Below, one piece after another: positions 51,824-61,369 of a stretch of DNA of 64,000 bases; the stretch's first letter is position 1, and the number at the start of each line of letters is the position of its first letter. Below the pieces are notes generated by a model that saw nothing but the letters and a program-made list of their open reading frames with translations, was not told where the DNA came from and ran no database searches. This DNA is from Pseudoalteromonas luteoviolacea (GTDB lineage Bacteria; Pseudomonadota; Gammaproteobacteria; Enterobacterales; Alteromonadaceae), in the NCBI RefSeq assembly GCF_018100925.1, contig NZ_JAGJEH010000017.1, forward strand, positions 34,906 to 98,905, in the 5' to 3' direction. The translations under genes were made by a program, and so were the position numbers.

Positions 51824-52286
51824 AATAAAACGCTCATTTTTAACTTTAATACCTCATTGCAGAGTATTACTGCACGGATATTTATTTACATGATGCCTTA
51901 TTAAGGTCTGCTGAATCGTTGCCCCACTTCGTGGCGGCATTTATAACCATGGCATTGCATGGTTGCACATTTGATAATTTCAAAACAGACGCAGTAAGGC
52001 GCTAACTTTAAAACTATGACTGACTGGATCAAGGTAAGACATATTACTGCTTATGTTTGTGAGTTTCATAAGCAAGTTGGTCAGCATACTTTAATATAGC
52101 TCACTGTACAAGAGAAAAATGATATTTATATGGCAGTTTTACGCAAATTTCCTTGTAAACAGCCAACATGCAATATATTGATGTGAAACCCGGTCTCCCT
52201 GTATATTAAACATGCAATAGTCACGCAGCCAAATTATGTTGTGACTATACTAGTAGTAGCAACTAGTCTAACTTTGGAGGGGCCTT
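51824..52286. other. Intergenic region before the hybrid kinase gene
   Basis: I see no gene. The only clear feature is an inverted repeat at 52217-52248 (listed separately). Short ORFs of 20-27 residues occur on both strands but have no support. Confidence 0.4.
52217..52254 (+). promoter_or_regulatory. Inverted repeat and -10 box before the hybrid kinase gene
   Basis: ATAGTCAC-N16-GTGACTAT (52217-52248) has perfect 8-bp arms; its right arm runs into TATACT (52246-52251), a fair -10 box. No matching -35 box was found, so an activator or repressor may bind the repeat. Confidence 0.4.
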
Positions 52287-53819
52287 GTGCACAGACTAGA
52301 AAAGGAACTGTACGCAAAGCTACAAAAGCATCCAGAAATTTTCAATTTTGTGGCGGGATCAGCTCTGGATGGCTTTTGGTATTGGGACCTTGAAAACCCG
52401 GAAGAAGAATGGATGAGCCCAAAGCTTTGGCAAACCTTGGGGTATGACCCGAAGACCAAAAAACATGAAGTATCTGAATGGCAAAATATCATCAATCAAG
52501 ACGACCTAAAGTTAGCACTTGAAAACTTCGAAAAACACAAAGCCGACCCAAGCTACCCCTACGATCAAGTCGTTCGTTATACACATGCAACAGGAAAAAC
52601 AATTTGGATCCGTTGCCGTGGCCTGATCATTCGAGATGACAACAACCACCCGATTAGAATGATCGGGGCACATATTGATATCACGGAGATTAAAGAAAGT
52701 GAACGCCGTGCAATTGAAGCACTTGAAGCCAGAGAACAGTTCTTTGCTCGTATGTCTCACGAGATCCGCACTCCGTTGTTTGGCATTTTAGGTATCGCAG
52801 GCACCCTCAAAAGTGCAGTTAACAATGAAAAAATAGCGCAAGATATTAGCACCATATTAAGCTGTGGTGAGCAATTACAATCCTTGCTCAATGACATTTT
52901 AACACTGGCAAAACTAGATGCTGAAAAGCTCTCAACAAGTATAGAAAAAGTCGCTTTAGATAACGTATTTAGTCATATCCGTGAGTTATACGATGCAGCG
53001 GCCAAAGAGAAAAGCCTAACACTGGAAATCGATACCAATAATGCCCAACATGTCTTTGTAAAAACGGACAAAGTGCGCCTGACACAGGTTTTGAGCAATT
53101 TGGTCAGCAACGCTATCAAGTACACCAAATCTGGGTCAGTGACGTTAAGTGCCACACTCAAAGCACATACTTGCACAATTTCCGTCATTGATACCGGAAT
53201 CGGTATCAAAGATGTCGACACTATTTTTCAAGCATACAAGCAAGAAGTGAGCTCTTATGAAGGAATGGTCAGTGGCAGTGGATTAGGGCTTGAAGTCGTC
53301 GCGCAATTGTGTGAGCTACTAAACTATCAACTCAAATTTGAGTCTCAGCTGGGTGTGGGCACGCAAGTAAATATAACCATGCCAGCTGATAAATTGCCGC
53401 CACAGCACGGACCCGAACCCACACAGTCAGAGTTGAATATGCCCACGATTGAACGGGTACTTGTGGTCGATGACAATGCGCTAAACTTGGTCATTACCAA
53501 CAAGATGCTTGCCGCGTTCTGCACCACAATTGAGCAAGCTTCCGATGGCTATGAAGCGCTTCAAGTAATTAATACATCTGAACAATTCGACTTAATTTTA
53601 CTAGATATTAATATGCCAAAAATGAATGGTTACGAAGTGCTCGCCTTGCTAAATACCATGTCGCTCACCAATTCAACTCGGATCATCATGCTGTCCGCTG
53701 ATGCGTACGAAGCCACTCAGCAAAAATGCCTTGAATTAGGCGCTGATGGGTATTTAACCAAACCGTTTACGCAACAAGACTTAATGGCAGCACTCACTGC
53801 AACCAACCCAAACACATAG
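52287..53819 (+). CDS. Soluble hybrid histidine kinase (PAS-HisKA-HATPase-REC)
   Basis: A 510-residue protein starting with GTG at 52287, supported by GGAGG six bases upstream. There is no membrane helix, so it is cytoplasmic. The PAS domain (about 20-135, LDGFWYWDLENPEEEWMSPKLW) is followed by DHp with His158 (FFARMSHEIRTPLFG), the ATPase (NLVSNAIKYT, DTGIGI, GSGLGLEVV) and a C-terminal receiver (about 390-505) with the acceptor Asp near 440 (LILLDINMPKMNG). Output must go through a separate partner; none is encoded here. The next gene, a solute-binding protein, begins 13 bases later and may provide the input. Confidence 0.93.
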   Translation: MHRLEKELYAKLQKHPEIFNFVAGSALDGFWYWDLENPEEEWMSPKLWQTLGYDPKTKKHEVSEWQNIINQDDLKLALENFEKHKADPSYPYDQVVRYTHATGKTIWIRCRGLIIRDDNNHPIRMIGAHIDITEIKESERRAIEALEAREQFFARMSHEIRTPLFGILGIAGTLKSAVNNEKIAQDISTILSCGEQLQSLLNDILTLAKLDAEKLSTSIEKVALDNVFSHIRELYDAAAKEKSLTLEIDTNNAQHVFVKTDKVRLTQVLSNLVSNAIKYTKSGSVTLSATLKAHTCTISVIDTGIGIKDVDTIFQAYKQEVSSYEGMVSGSGLGLEVVAQLCELLNYQLKFESQLGVGTQVNITMPADKLPPQHGPEPTQSELNMPTIERVLVVDDNALNLVITNKMLAAFCTTIEQASDGYEALQVINTSEQFDLILLDINMPKMNGYEVLALLNTMSLTNSTRIIMLSADAYEATQQKCLELGADGYLTKPFTQQDLMAALTATNPNT

Positions 53820-53831
53820 CGTATTTAACTT

Positions 53832-54599
53832 ATGATGCAAATCAAGCGACTAACACGCCCTTTGATCCTCGTTATTTTAGTCTATTTTGCAAGCGGCCAT
53901 ATGAGCTATGCGCAAACATTGACGATCACCATAGGTGAGTACCCGCCTTATTCAGGAGTTCAACTTGTCGAACAAGGTCTGGTTCCGCAAATCATTCGTA
54001 AAGCGTTTGCGCAGCAGGGGATCAAAGTGAAGTTTGTATTTATGCCTTGGGCGCGCAGCTTCAAAGAGTCAGAAAAGGTGCGCTATGACGCTTCTGCGTA
54101 TTGGTACTGCACCACTGAAAGGCAACGCGACTACTTGTGCAGTACTGCTCTGTATGAAGAAACAGCGGTGTTTTTTTACAACAAAAATAATCCAATACCG
54201 CCATGGCAAAGCCTAGAAGAGTTAGACAAATACCGCATAGGTGCTACTCGAGGGTACAGCTATACTCAAGAGTTTTGGCAGCTTGCCAGTACTGGACTAC
54301 TCAATATAAGCATCATGACACGCGATGAGCAAAATCTGTCAATGCTGATAAAAGGCAGAATTGACCTGTTTCCAATGGGCCTGCTCCCAGCCAATTATTT
54401 GCTGGAACAAGAGTATCCCAATGATAAACACGTGCTCAGTTATCATTCCACCCCGCTAATGACTGGAACGCTACATTTGCTGTTTCCTAGAACTAAGCCG
54501 ACCTCTGAAAAGCTCCTGAAGATCTTTAACGATGGCATGCAAAAAATAATACACAGCGGCGAATATCAAACGATATTGAATAGCACAAAAACGAAGTAA
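53832..54599 (+). CDS. Periplasmic amino-acid-type solute-binding protein
   Basis: A 255-residue SBP_bac_3-family protein with a signal peptide (about 1-26, LILVILVYFASGHMSYA) and the bilobed pattern: TITIGEYPPYSGVQLVEQGLVPQIIRKAF, WARSFKESEKV, LDKYRIGATRGYSYTQEFW and DLFPMGLLPANYLLEQE. No ABC permease or ATPase is next to it, so it may be a sensor protein that informs the hybrid kinase rather than a transporter subunit. It starts at ATG 53832 or the adjacent ATG one codon later. Confidence 0.87.
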   Translation: MMQIKRLTRPLILVILVYFASGHMSYAQTLTITIGEYPPYSGVQLVEQGLVPQIIRKAFAQQGIKVKFVFMPWARSFKESEKVRYDASAYWYCTTERQRDYLCSTALYEETAVFFYNKNNPIPPWQSLEELDKYRIGATRGYSYTQEFWQLASTGLLNISIMTRDEQNLSMLIKGRIDLFPMGLLPANYLLEQEYPNDKHVLSYHSTPLMTGTLHLLFPRTKPTSEKLLKIFNDGMQKIIHSGEYQTILNSTKTK

Positions 54600-54675
54600 G
54601 CGAATCGGTTAAGTATTTAAATCTACATAACTTAACCCCCAAGCAGCACTTCCGTTTTCGCTTGGATATGATCAA

Positions 54676-54699
54676 AAAACGCGGCAAGGGCCGCGTTTT
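54676..54699. terminator. Terminator shared by convergent genes
   Basis: AAAACGCGGC-AAGG-GCCGCGTTTT, perfect 10-bp arms with A and T flanks, between the solute-binding gene and the giant exoprotein gene. Confidence 0.86.
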
Positions 54700-54720
54700 A
54701 TCGGTTTATATCGCCTTTAT

Positions 54721-57700
54721 TTAACAAAAGATATGGCAAATGAAGTGTTTGGCACCATTGTAGGCATCTTTGGCAGTATCTTCAGCCTTATCTTTGGCGG
54801 TATCAAATGCCGTTCCAGCAAAGTCTCCTGCCTTCGCGCCATAGTTATTGACGGCGTCATCAACACTGATAATGCCGCTAAATACCGCTTGCTGCGCAGA
54901 GACACCATACTGCCCCATCGCTTGATCAAGTGGCAACATATTGGTCTGTACAAAACGAATAGCTGGCACGTAATATTGCGTAACAGCTTGGTCCACAGTA
55001 AGCATATTGGAGTTCACAGCTTCTAGGCCCCCAATGACACCATTGCCAACTAAATCAGCCGTATCTGCCACCGAGTTGGTATCAATGACCACGTTTACAT
55101 CCACATCAAGGCCTATCAATACCGCTAGTTCGCCTGACACCCCTACGGTTAACTCACCGTCTTCATATCCTGCGGTTGCTCCTGCGTTGATCCCAACACC
55201 AAGGCCGGCTTCTACACCCCCTTCAGCGTTACCGCCAACCCCAGCTAAAGAGCCGCTTGCATAGCCAGAAGCAGTGGCCATTATCCCAGCTTCCGCGCCA
55301 GCAGAACCAGAAATTCCATAACACCCATCGCCGTAACAAAGTTGGCTATCGCCTTCAACATTTGCATAGGCCGTCAATGCCGCAGTCCCTTCAGTCGTCG
55401 CACTTGTTCCCGGTACAAAATCCACCTCGACTTCTAGTGTACTTGTGGCTGATACTGTTGCCTGTGTGCCCAATTTAACATGTTGAGAGATCTGGGTTTT
55501 ATCAATCGTTAATTGCGCTTCAATTTCTGCATCAACCGTGACTTCTGCGCTGTATTCTTGCGACGCTGAACCCACTCCGTCAACTTCAACAGAACCACCA
55601 GCTGTCGCAACCGCGCCAGCACCAATATAGCTCCTTGCTTCTGCATTTACACCATCGGGCCCCACTGAAAATGACAGTTCTGCATCCGCTTCAGCATATG
55701 CTTTTGCATTTGCATAACCATTAATACGCGCACCACCAATCAACTCCTTACTAACAGAGGTTTCAGCAGTCACCCCCACTTTCAGCTCAACCGCTTTGTC
55801 CACCTCAACTGTTGGAAAATCAATTGAAAAAGCGCCGGATTGGATTTCATCACCCATTAATGCAAAGACTCCGTTACCCATAGCAACTGAGTTATTCACT
55901 ACAGCTCCAGCAGGCACACCCGCTATCATCACAATATTGCCAGAGCTAGTGTTAACAGATGCAGGTAGCTGGTAAGTTTTATAATAGTCTGCGATGGCCA
56001 CCACGTTGTCGGTAAAACGAATGTAGTCGACATCGGTCATCAATAAGCGTGTCACACGAGTAGGGTCGTAACGGTACGTCAGCACCAGTGAGTTACCCAC
56101 TCTCTCAACTGTATAGTTATTTCTGCTGTCCGCTACTTGGAAAACAGTCCCGCCACTGACACTGCGCTCTAACTCTGCATCATCTATAAAAACCTTTTGC
56201 TGTGTCGATATTGGGTTGCCGTCATAGCGTGTATTTAGCTCAACATTGACATAAAAATCGTGATGGGCGTTCGTCACATCTAACTTTAGACCTGTTGCAT
56301 CATCCGCACTCAAATCTATACTGCCGCCCTGAATTAAATACTGATTATTTTTATCCAGCAAAACCACATCGTGAGGTAGTCCAGAAATGGTCACCGTCGC
56401 ATCTTTGCGTACTTTTGGATTGATGATTACATTCAGCGGAACGGCCTTACCAACACCAAAGCTGCTCTTGATATCACGGTATTTTCCTTGCACTAGGTAC
56501 CAAGGCTGATCTGCGCTACCTCTCACATAGCGGTCATTTTTTTCAGTAACAACCCATACCCGACCATCGTTATCAACGGCTATCTCTTTCGCTTTAGCAC
56601 TTAACTCATATTCGCCACCATAACTGGGAATAAAGTTCGGATCATTTACTGGTACGGCTTTACTCGTGTCGCCAAATACATCGGTTGTAGGATCAAAAGG
56701 TGCGTTGTCATCAAATGATTTTACTTTTTTGGGATCAATCGCATCCGAAGGCGTAAAGTACCATGGAGCCGAGATACCAAAACGATTTTTTACGTATCCA
56801 GCGGCATCAATTCCCCAAACCTGGCCATCTGCGCCAACGGCCAACTTTCTCATAAAGCCATCTTGCGTCAACCAGTCCCCGGACGATTTTTTGCCATGTA
56901 ACTTAATTTCACCTTTAAGGCCATTTCTTACATAGACTTCTCCATTTTGATTGGTTGCCGCAGCCCATACATAGCCATTCGGCTGTACTGCCAACTGTGG
57001 GAAAAAGCCATCAACTTGTTGCCATGGTGAATCGAAACGGTCTCGAAAGTATACTCTGCCATCATCCGTGCCCGCCCAAATACCCCCATCTTTGTCACTG
57101 CCGATACTGACAAACCGCATCCCTTGATCAACGTCTGTATCTACTTTCCATTCGGTATTTTTGGCACGACTATAAACGACGCCGCGTTTGTTAATTCCCC
57201 AGTAGATATCACTATGATGCGTTACTTGTTCAATTGGCTCACCAAAGTCGATACTGCCACTTTTGGCAAACAGTAAGTCATCGTCTTTTGGCGGTACAAT
57301 GTAAACAAAATCATACTGCTGAACAGGTTTCACTGCGTAGGGACTTATGCTGCCTGCGTGGACTTCCACCTGTAGTGAGAATTTACCGAAAAAACCTTGT
57401 GGAATGTTGAGTAACAATGCCCCATTTTTCAATGCATTTAAATCGACTACCTGCATATAGGTACCATTTTTATTTTTCTTAGGTAGCAAAGCATTACCTT
57501 TAATGCTCACCCCTTTTGGCAATCCAGATACAGTGACTGCGCGATAGTCTTGTGGCACGCTTAGCTGTGGTACGGTAAATGGATAATCTGCTGACGTAGA
57601 GCGAGCAGTGCCAGCTTGCGCACCGTGCAGGTGCAGGTAATCTCCACCCGTTGCATGATCTCGCACACTACCGCCCATTATATCGCTAATATTTAACGGA

Positions 57701-58359
57701 TAATTAGCAATCAGCCCCTGAGTACCAGCCTCAAATACAGCGCGGTTATTTGCGATAATTTGTTTTTGACTACGTGCGACATTCCACATCCTAAAGTCAT
57801 GTATCGCACCTTTAAATAACGCATCTCCATTCCAAGCACTGCGCCCTATATAACGATGTCGACGCATTTGCGAGCTCGGTATATTCATATTGTTATTGGT
57901 GGCGACCAGCGCCCCATTAATGTATAAATTGGCTGTTTTTGTATCACGCTCAAAGGTTGCAGCCAGATGCGTCCAATGACCAATTGATATTGCCCTGGGT
58001 GAATCAACAACTGTTTCATGGCCATCGCGATAAATACTAAAACGAGGCTTGCCCGTTTTAGCAATAGACGTCGCAAAAATTATATTGTCGCTACCAGTTT
58101 GATTAAAAAAGTCCAGCAATCGCGCAAAATGCGTTACTTTGTCAACCTTTACCCAAGCTTCAATTGTAAAACTGCCACCAAAGTCGACATTTTTGTCACT
58201 TACCAGCTCTGCATAGTCATCTTGTCCATCGAAAACAACGGATGATGCAACGTCGCGCTCTAATACACGATACTCGTCAGCTGCAATCGTTTGCGAAAAT
58301 ATGCCTAACAATATAACAACCGCATATTGAGTGAACTGCCCAATACAGTGTTTTAACAT
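54721..58359 (-). CDS. Giant exported protein with LamG, tectonin-like and Gly/Ala-rich regions
   Basis: A 1212-residue exported protein (ATG at 58359, AAAGGG upstream; in-frame TTG two codons earlier not needed). Signal peptide 1-27, then a LamG/concanavalin-like lectin domain (about 35-205, GGSFTIEAWVKVDKVTHFARLLDFF and KGAIHDFRMWNVARS). Residues about 375-660 have tectonin-type propeller repeats (DIYWGINKRGVVYSR, GGIWAGTDDGRVYFRD, GQVWGIDAAGYVKNR, GRVWVVTEKNDRYVRG), seen in innate-lectin-like proteins. The region from about 860 to 1090 is rich in Ala, Gly, Val and Glu, and may fold as a repetitive beta structure. Three approximate 20-residue repeats follow near 1130-1190 (LTVDQAV.QY, LPLDQAMGQY, ISVDDAVNNY). 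It looks like a carbohydrate-binding surface or secreted protein; the function is unknown. Confidence 0.8.
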   Translation of the reverse strand: MLKHCIGQFTQYAVVILLGIFSQTIAADEYRVLERDVASSVVFDGQDDYAELVSDKNVDFGGSFTIEAWVKVDKVTHFARLLDFFNQTGSDNIIFATSIAKTGKPRFSIYRDGHETVVDSPRAISIGHWTHLAATFERDTKTANLYINGALVATNNNMNIPSSQMRRHRYIGRSAWNGDALFKGAIHDFRMWNVARSQKQIIANNRAVFEAGTQGLIANYPLNISDIMGGSVRDHATGGDYLHLHGAQAGTARSTSADYPFTVPQLSVPQDYRAVTVSGLPKGVSIKGNALLPKKNKNGTYMQVVDLNALKNGALLLNIPQGFFGKFSLQVEVHAGSISPYAVKPVQQYDFVYIVPPKDDDLLFAKSGSIDFGEPIEQVTHHSDIYWGINKRGVVYSRAKNTEWKVDTDVDQGMRFVSIGSDKDGGIWAGTDDGRVYFRDRFDSPWQQVDGFFPQLAVQPNGYVWAAATNQNGEVYVRNGLKGEIKLHGKKSSGDWLTQDGFMRKLAVGADGQVWGIDAAGYVKNRFGISAPWYFTPSDAIDPKKVKSFDDNAPFDPTTDVFGDTSKAVPVNDPNFIPSYGGEYELSAKAKEIAVDNDGRVWVVTEKNDRYVRGSADQPWYLVQGKYRDIKSSFGVGKAVPLNVIINPKVRKDATVTISGLPHDVVLLDKNNQYLIQGGSIDLSADDATGLKLDVTNAHHDFYVNVELNTRYDGNPISTQQKVFIDDAELERSVSGGTVFQVADSRNNYTVERVGNSLVLTYRYDPTRVTRLLMTDVDYIRFTDNVVAIADYYKTYQLPASVNTSSGNIVMIAGVPAGAVVNNSVAMGNGVFALMGDEIQSGAFSIDFPTVEVDKAVELKVGVTAETSVSKELIGGARINGYANAKAYAEADAELSFSVGPDGVNAEARSYIGAGAVATAGGSVEVDGVGSASQEYSAEVTVDAEIEAQLTIDKTQISQHVKLGTQATVSATSTLEVEVDFVPGTSATTEGTAALTAYANVEGDSQLCYGDGCYGISGSAGAEAGIMATASGYASGSLAGVGGNAEGGVEAGLGVGINAGATAGYEDGELTVGVSGELAVLIGLDVDVNVVIDTNSVADTADLVGNGVIGGLEAVNSNMLTVDQAVTQYYVPAIRFVQTNMLPLDQAMGQYGVSAQQAVFSGIISVDDAVNNYGAKAGDFAGTAFDTAKDKAEDTAKDAYNGAKHFICHIFC

Positions 58360-58697
58360 TATCAATTACCCTTTCTTTATTTATGCGCTTCAATCACAGG
58401 AATTGATTAGCACAGTCGAGATATGCAATACCTAATAACCAAAATATCTAGAATTAAATATTCTGAAGAGTGGGAGGTTATCACGTTAATCAACATAAAG
58501 TGGTGTGAAGAGCGCACAAAAACCAGACTAAAGGAGTGGTTTTTAGAGAAGTTATTTGATTTAGAGAGATTTTTCACCTTTTAAAAATGATGGTTAAAGC
58601 ACCTGAAGGAACTCTTAAAATCTATTTTTTAAAAAATATTGAAATATATATGTATGGCATGCGGTCTTTAAGGCTAATCAATTTTCCTGGAGTTCGT
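58360..58697. other. Intergenic region before the RclC-like gene
   Basis: An AT-rich region with a 53-residue ORF on the plus strand (58423-58584, ATG start) lacking a good ribosome-binding site; I think it is a chance ORF. Nothing else stands out. Confidence 0.35.
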
Positions 58698-59570
58698 ATG
58701 CAACATAAAATGATTCTTAATATAGTGACTGGATTAACCGCATTCAGTCTGTTTGTTTTTGGACTGTCTATGATGCTCGGTGGGAATGACCGCTATGTGC
58801 ACGCTTTACTGCAATTTTATACTTTGGATATTGCGATTTCCGATATGCTTTCAGCGCAACTGCTAGGCGGAATTATTGTTATCACCAGCGCCTTGGTCGT
58901 TCTTCAACAACCGGTACTAAAAAAAGCAGCGCTGATCAGCATTGTGACTATCGCAATTGCCTTTTTAGTCACTCTTTTTGGTGAAGCGAGATGGATCCAA
59001 GCTCATGGTGGATTTCCAGTAATCGGCTCAGGGCAAGGGATCATTAAATACTTTGCTTTGTTACCTATCGTAGCCTACTTATTCTGCCGTGAGAGATTCA
59101 GTGCAACTCAACACATCTGGCTTAACTTCTTTCCTGTTGCACTCGTTTTACTTTGGATAGGCGGTATGAAGTTTATGGAGTTAGAAGCCAAAGGCATTGA
59201 GCCGCTAGTCAGTAACTCGCCATTTATGTCGTGGATGTATCAACTTTTTTCGGTACAAATGGCCTCTAACTTAATCGGCATTTATGACATACTTTTTGTG
59301 GTATTACTCATGACGGCCATCATTCTACGCCACACCTTGCTATTAAAAGTTGCGGTACTTGGCTGTGGTGCAGTGTTCTTAATGACGCAAACCTTCTTGT
59401 TTACAACACCCGGCGCACTAAGCGCGACCACGATACTCACAGGTACTGGGCAGTTCGTCATAAAAGATATTTGGTTCCTTTGTAACCTATTGATATTGAG
59501 TTTTTTAGTGTTATCTCAGTCAAACAAACCTTCTATTCAACCGCACTCATTGACACAGGCGGTGGACTAG
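58698..59570 (+). CDS. rclC: YkgB/RclC-like DUF417 membrane protein
   Basis: A 290-residue protein with seven or more hydrophobic segments. The ATG at 58698 has TGGAG five bases upstream; a longer upstream frame is not supported. The C-terminal half matches DUF417: KYFALLPIVAYLFCRE and VLLWIGGMKFMELEAKGIEPLVSNSPFMSWMY. E. coli RclC/YkgB is an inner-membrane protein in the reactive-chlorine defence system. Here no RclR or RclA gene is adjacent, so the assignment is to the family only. Its 3' end overlaps the end of the convergent CHASE-GGDEF gene by 38 bases. Confidence 0.75.
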   Translation: MQHKMILNIVTGLTAFSLFVFGLSMMLGGNDRYVHALLQFYTLDIAISDMLSAQLLGGIIVITSALVVLQQPVLKKAALISIVTIAIAFLVTLFGEARWIQAHGGFPVIGSGQGIIKYFALLPIVAYLFCRERFSATQHIWLNFFPVALVLLWIGGMKFMELEAKGIEPLVSNSPFMSWMYQLFSVQMASNLIGIYDILFVVLLMTAIILRHTLLLKVAVLGCGAVFLMTQTFLFTTPGALSATTILTGTGQFVIKDIWFLCNLLILSFLVLSQSNKPSIQPHSLTQAVD

Positions 59571-61146
59571 GCTTAACAAGGTTAATTACTTTAGCGCAAT
59601 TGCGGCCAGTTTCTTTGGCCGTATACATTGCCCTATCAGCATGAGTTAGCAACACCTCTTCACTTTCACCATTACTAGGGCGCATAACACATGCACCAAC
59701 GCTCACAGAGACATACTTATACACCGACGACCCTTGATGACGTAACTTGAGCGCCTGAACTACAGCTAAGCACTTGTTGCAAAACCCATCAACTCTTTCC
59801 GTATCAGGTAAAATAAACACAAACTCCTCGCCTCCTACACGGGCGAATACGTCACACGGTCGCTGTGCTAACTCGTTTAGTGCTTGCGCTACACTCCGTA
59901 AACATTCATCCCCCATCACATGACCATAGTGATCGTTGTATTCTTTGAAATAATCAATATCGATCACCAACAAACTAATTGGGCTGGCAATACGCGCAGC
60001 ACGGCGCCACTCTTTCTGTAGCTGTAAGTCAAAATAGCGGCGATTGGACACCTGTGTCAGGCCATCAATTTGAGTCAACACCTGCAATTGTGCATTGGCT
60101 TTGTCTAGTTCATACGTTTTGACCCTCACAGCACGCTGAATGGCGAGTTGTCTTCGATATAACAAACGTACATATAGGAAAGTCAGTGCAGTCAAGAAAA
60201 AACCAATTACGATAACAATGTATGGCAACGCAGAGGTTCTGTTTTGGATAAATTGAGCCGAAGGCACTGCGCTGATAGCCCAGTCTCGGCCCCACACTTG
60301 TAACCATATAGTGTTTGGGACAAGTTGTGTTTGCATTTGACCATGGCGATGCAGCTCCTGTGGCTCTGTGGCAATTGTCACATCCTCCAGCACAAACTCT
60401 ATATCACCTTCGCTTTTGCCCAGTTTCGAGTTCGAAACCAGTGTTTGTATTTTAAATACACCGACCACAAACCCCAAAATATGCTCGCGTTTTTCCAATA
60501 CAGTGACTGGCTGGTTTAGATATACAGGCCGCATGGCCAAAAAAGCACTATGGCCTTTAGGATCTTGCACTAGCTTAATCCCCGATGTTGCCAAAGGCAG
60601 AGCTAAATCTCTTGACGCTTCAAGTATCGCTTGTCGACGGCTATCAGATAGCAAGTCAAAGCCAAGCGCAATTTCATTGCCATACAACGGCTCAACAAAC
60701 TGCACTGGATAGTACTCGACCCTCTTCTGTGCGCGTTGCATCACTCCTGATTGCTCGCGCTCGGTTACTGAAAAATGAGAGTAATGACTTAAGCCTTGCT
60801 GTTCAAATGCGGCGCGATCTTGGTGCAGCACGCGTGGTGCCCACTCTAAAGCTTGGATACCCGGATGATTAATAAGTAGACCAGCAGATACTTGTCTGAA
60901 TAACGATTTATTTACCTGTGTTTGGGTTTCAAATAAGATAGCCAGACTATGCAAGGTCGCTAATCTGCTCAATACACTTTGTTTGAATGAGTCAACACGC
61001 AATAAATATTCTTTGTTAAACTCTTGGGTAATTAACCTTTGTTGTTCAGCATAGAGCATAAAGCCCAATACCCCAGTAAATCCAAAGCCAAAAAAAACAA
61101 CTAACCCTTGAAGTAGTTTAGCGGAGTGACGATGTGCTAAATCCAT
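59533..61146 (-). CDS. CHASE-domain diguanylate cyclase
   Basis: A 537-residue membrane protein predicted to make cyclic di-GMP. First helix about 12-32; CHASE sensor about 45-285 (GIQALEWAPRVLHQDRAAFEQQG and GNEIALGFDLLSDSRRQAI are typical); second helix about 305-325; GGDEF domain about 355-520 with LDIDYFKEYNDHYGH-like metal residues and the signature ARVGGEEFVFILPD. The inhibitory site RPCD (RxxD) lies five residues before GGEEF, so product feedback is likely, unlike the other cyclase in this window. GGGGGT precedes the ATG at 61146. Its last 38 bases overlap the RclC-like gene on the other strand. Confidence 0.92.
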   Translation of the reverse strand: MDLAHRHSAKLLQGLVVFFGFGFTGVLGFMLYAEQQRLITQEFNKEYLLRVDSFKQSVLSRLATLHSLAILFETQTQVNKSLFRQVSAGLLINHPGIQALEWAPRVLHQDRAAFEQQGLSHYSHFSVTEREQSGVMQRAQKRVEYYPVQFVEPLYGNEIALGFDLLSDSRRQAILEASRDLALPLATSGIKLVQDPKGHSAFLAMRPVYLNQPVTVLEKREHILGFVVGVFKIQTLVSNSKLGKSEGDIEFVLEDVTIATEPQELHRHGQMQTQLVPNTIWLQVWGRDWAISAVPSAQFIQNRTSALPYIVIVIGFFLTALTFLYVRLLYRRQLAIQRAVRVKTYELDKANAQLQVLTQIDGLTQVSNRRYFDLQLQKEWRRAARIASPISLLVIDIDYFKEYNDHYGHVMGDECLRSVAQALNELAQRPCDVFARVGGEEFVFILPDTERVDGFCNKCLAVVQALKLRHQGSSVYKYVSVSVGACVMRPSNGESEEVLLTHADRAMYTAKETGRNCAKVINLVKPSPPPVSMSAVE

Positions 61147-61257
61147 ACTTACCCCCTCTCATCCTTGTCACATGAAAGTATAGATAAAAGTCACAAAACC
61201 GCTGCATTCTAATAAGAAAAGAATGTAATGACTTACTTGGCACAGCCAATAATTCAT

Positions 61258-61286
61258 TCGGCAGAAAACCACAACTCTGCTATGAT
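61258..61286 (+). promoter_or_regulatory. Candidate promoter of rhlE
   Basis: TCGGCA (4 of 6) and TATGAT (61281-61286, 5 of 6) with 17 bases between; the leader would be about 75 bases. Confidence 0.4.
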
Positions 61287-61369
61287 CGCTCTCTCATGGT
61301 GTCACTATCGCCTCAAACTAGTCAAAGCTAAGGTCGAGCAGTATCCCGACCAAAAAGAAGAGAACTTGC

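Noticed and set aside
51890..52030. Insertion-sequence end between the receptor operon and the hybrid kinase
   Set aside because: Some GC-richer words look out of place, but I found no paired terminal repeats, target duplication or transposase motif.
52134..52150. Sigma-54 promoter before the hybrid kinase gene (TGGCAG...CGCA)
   Set aside because: The GG and GC pairs are nine bases apart instead of ten, a spacing that sigma-54 does not tolerate.
58423..58584. 53-residue ORF before the RclC-like gene
   Set aside because: It has no good ribosome-binding site, is very AT-rich in codon use and does not look like a known family.
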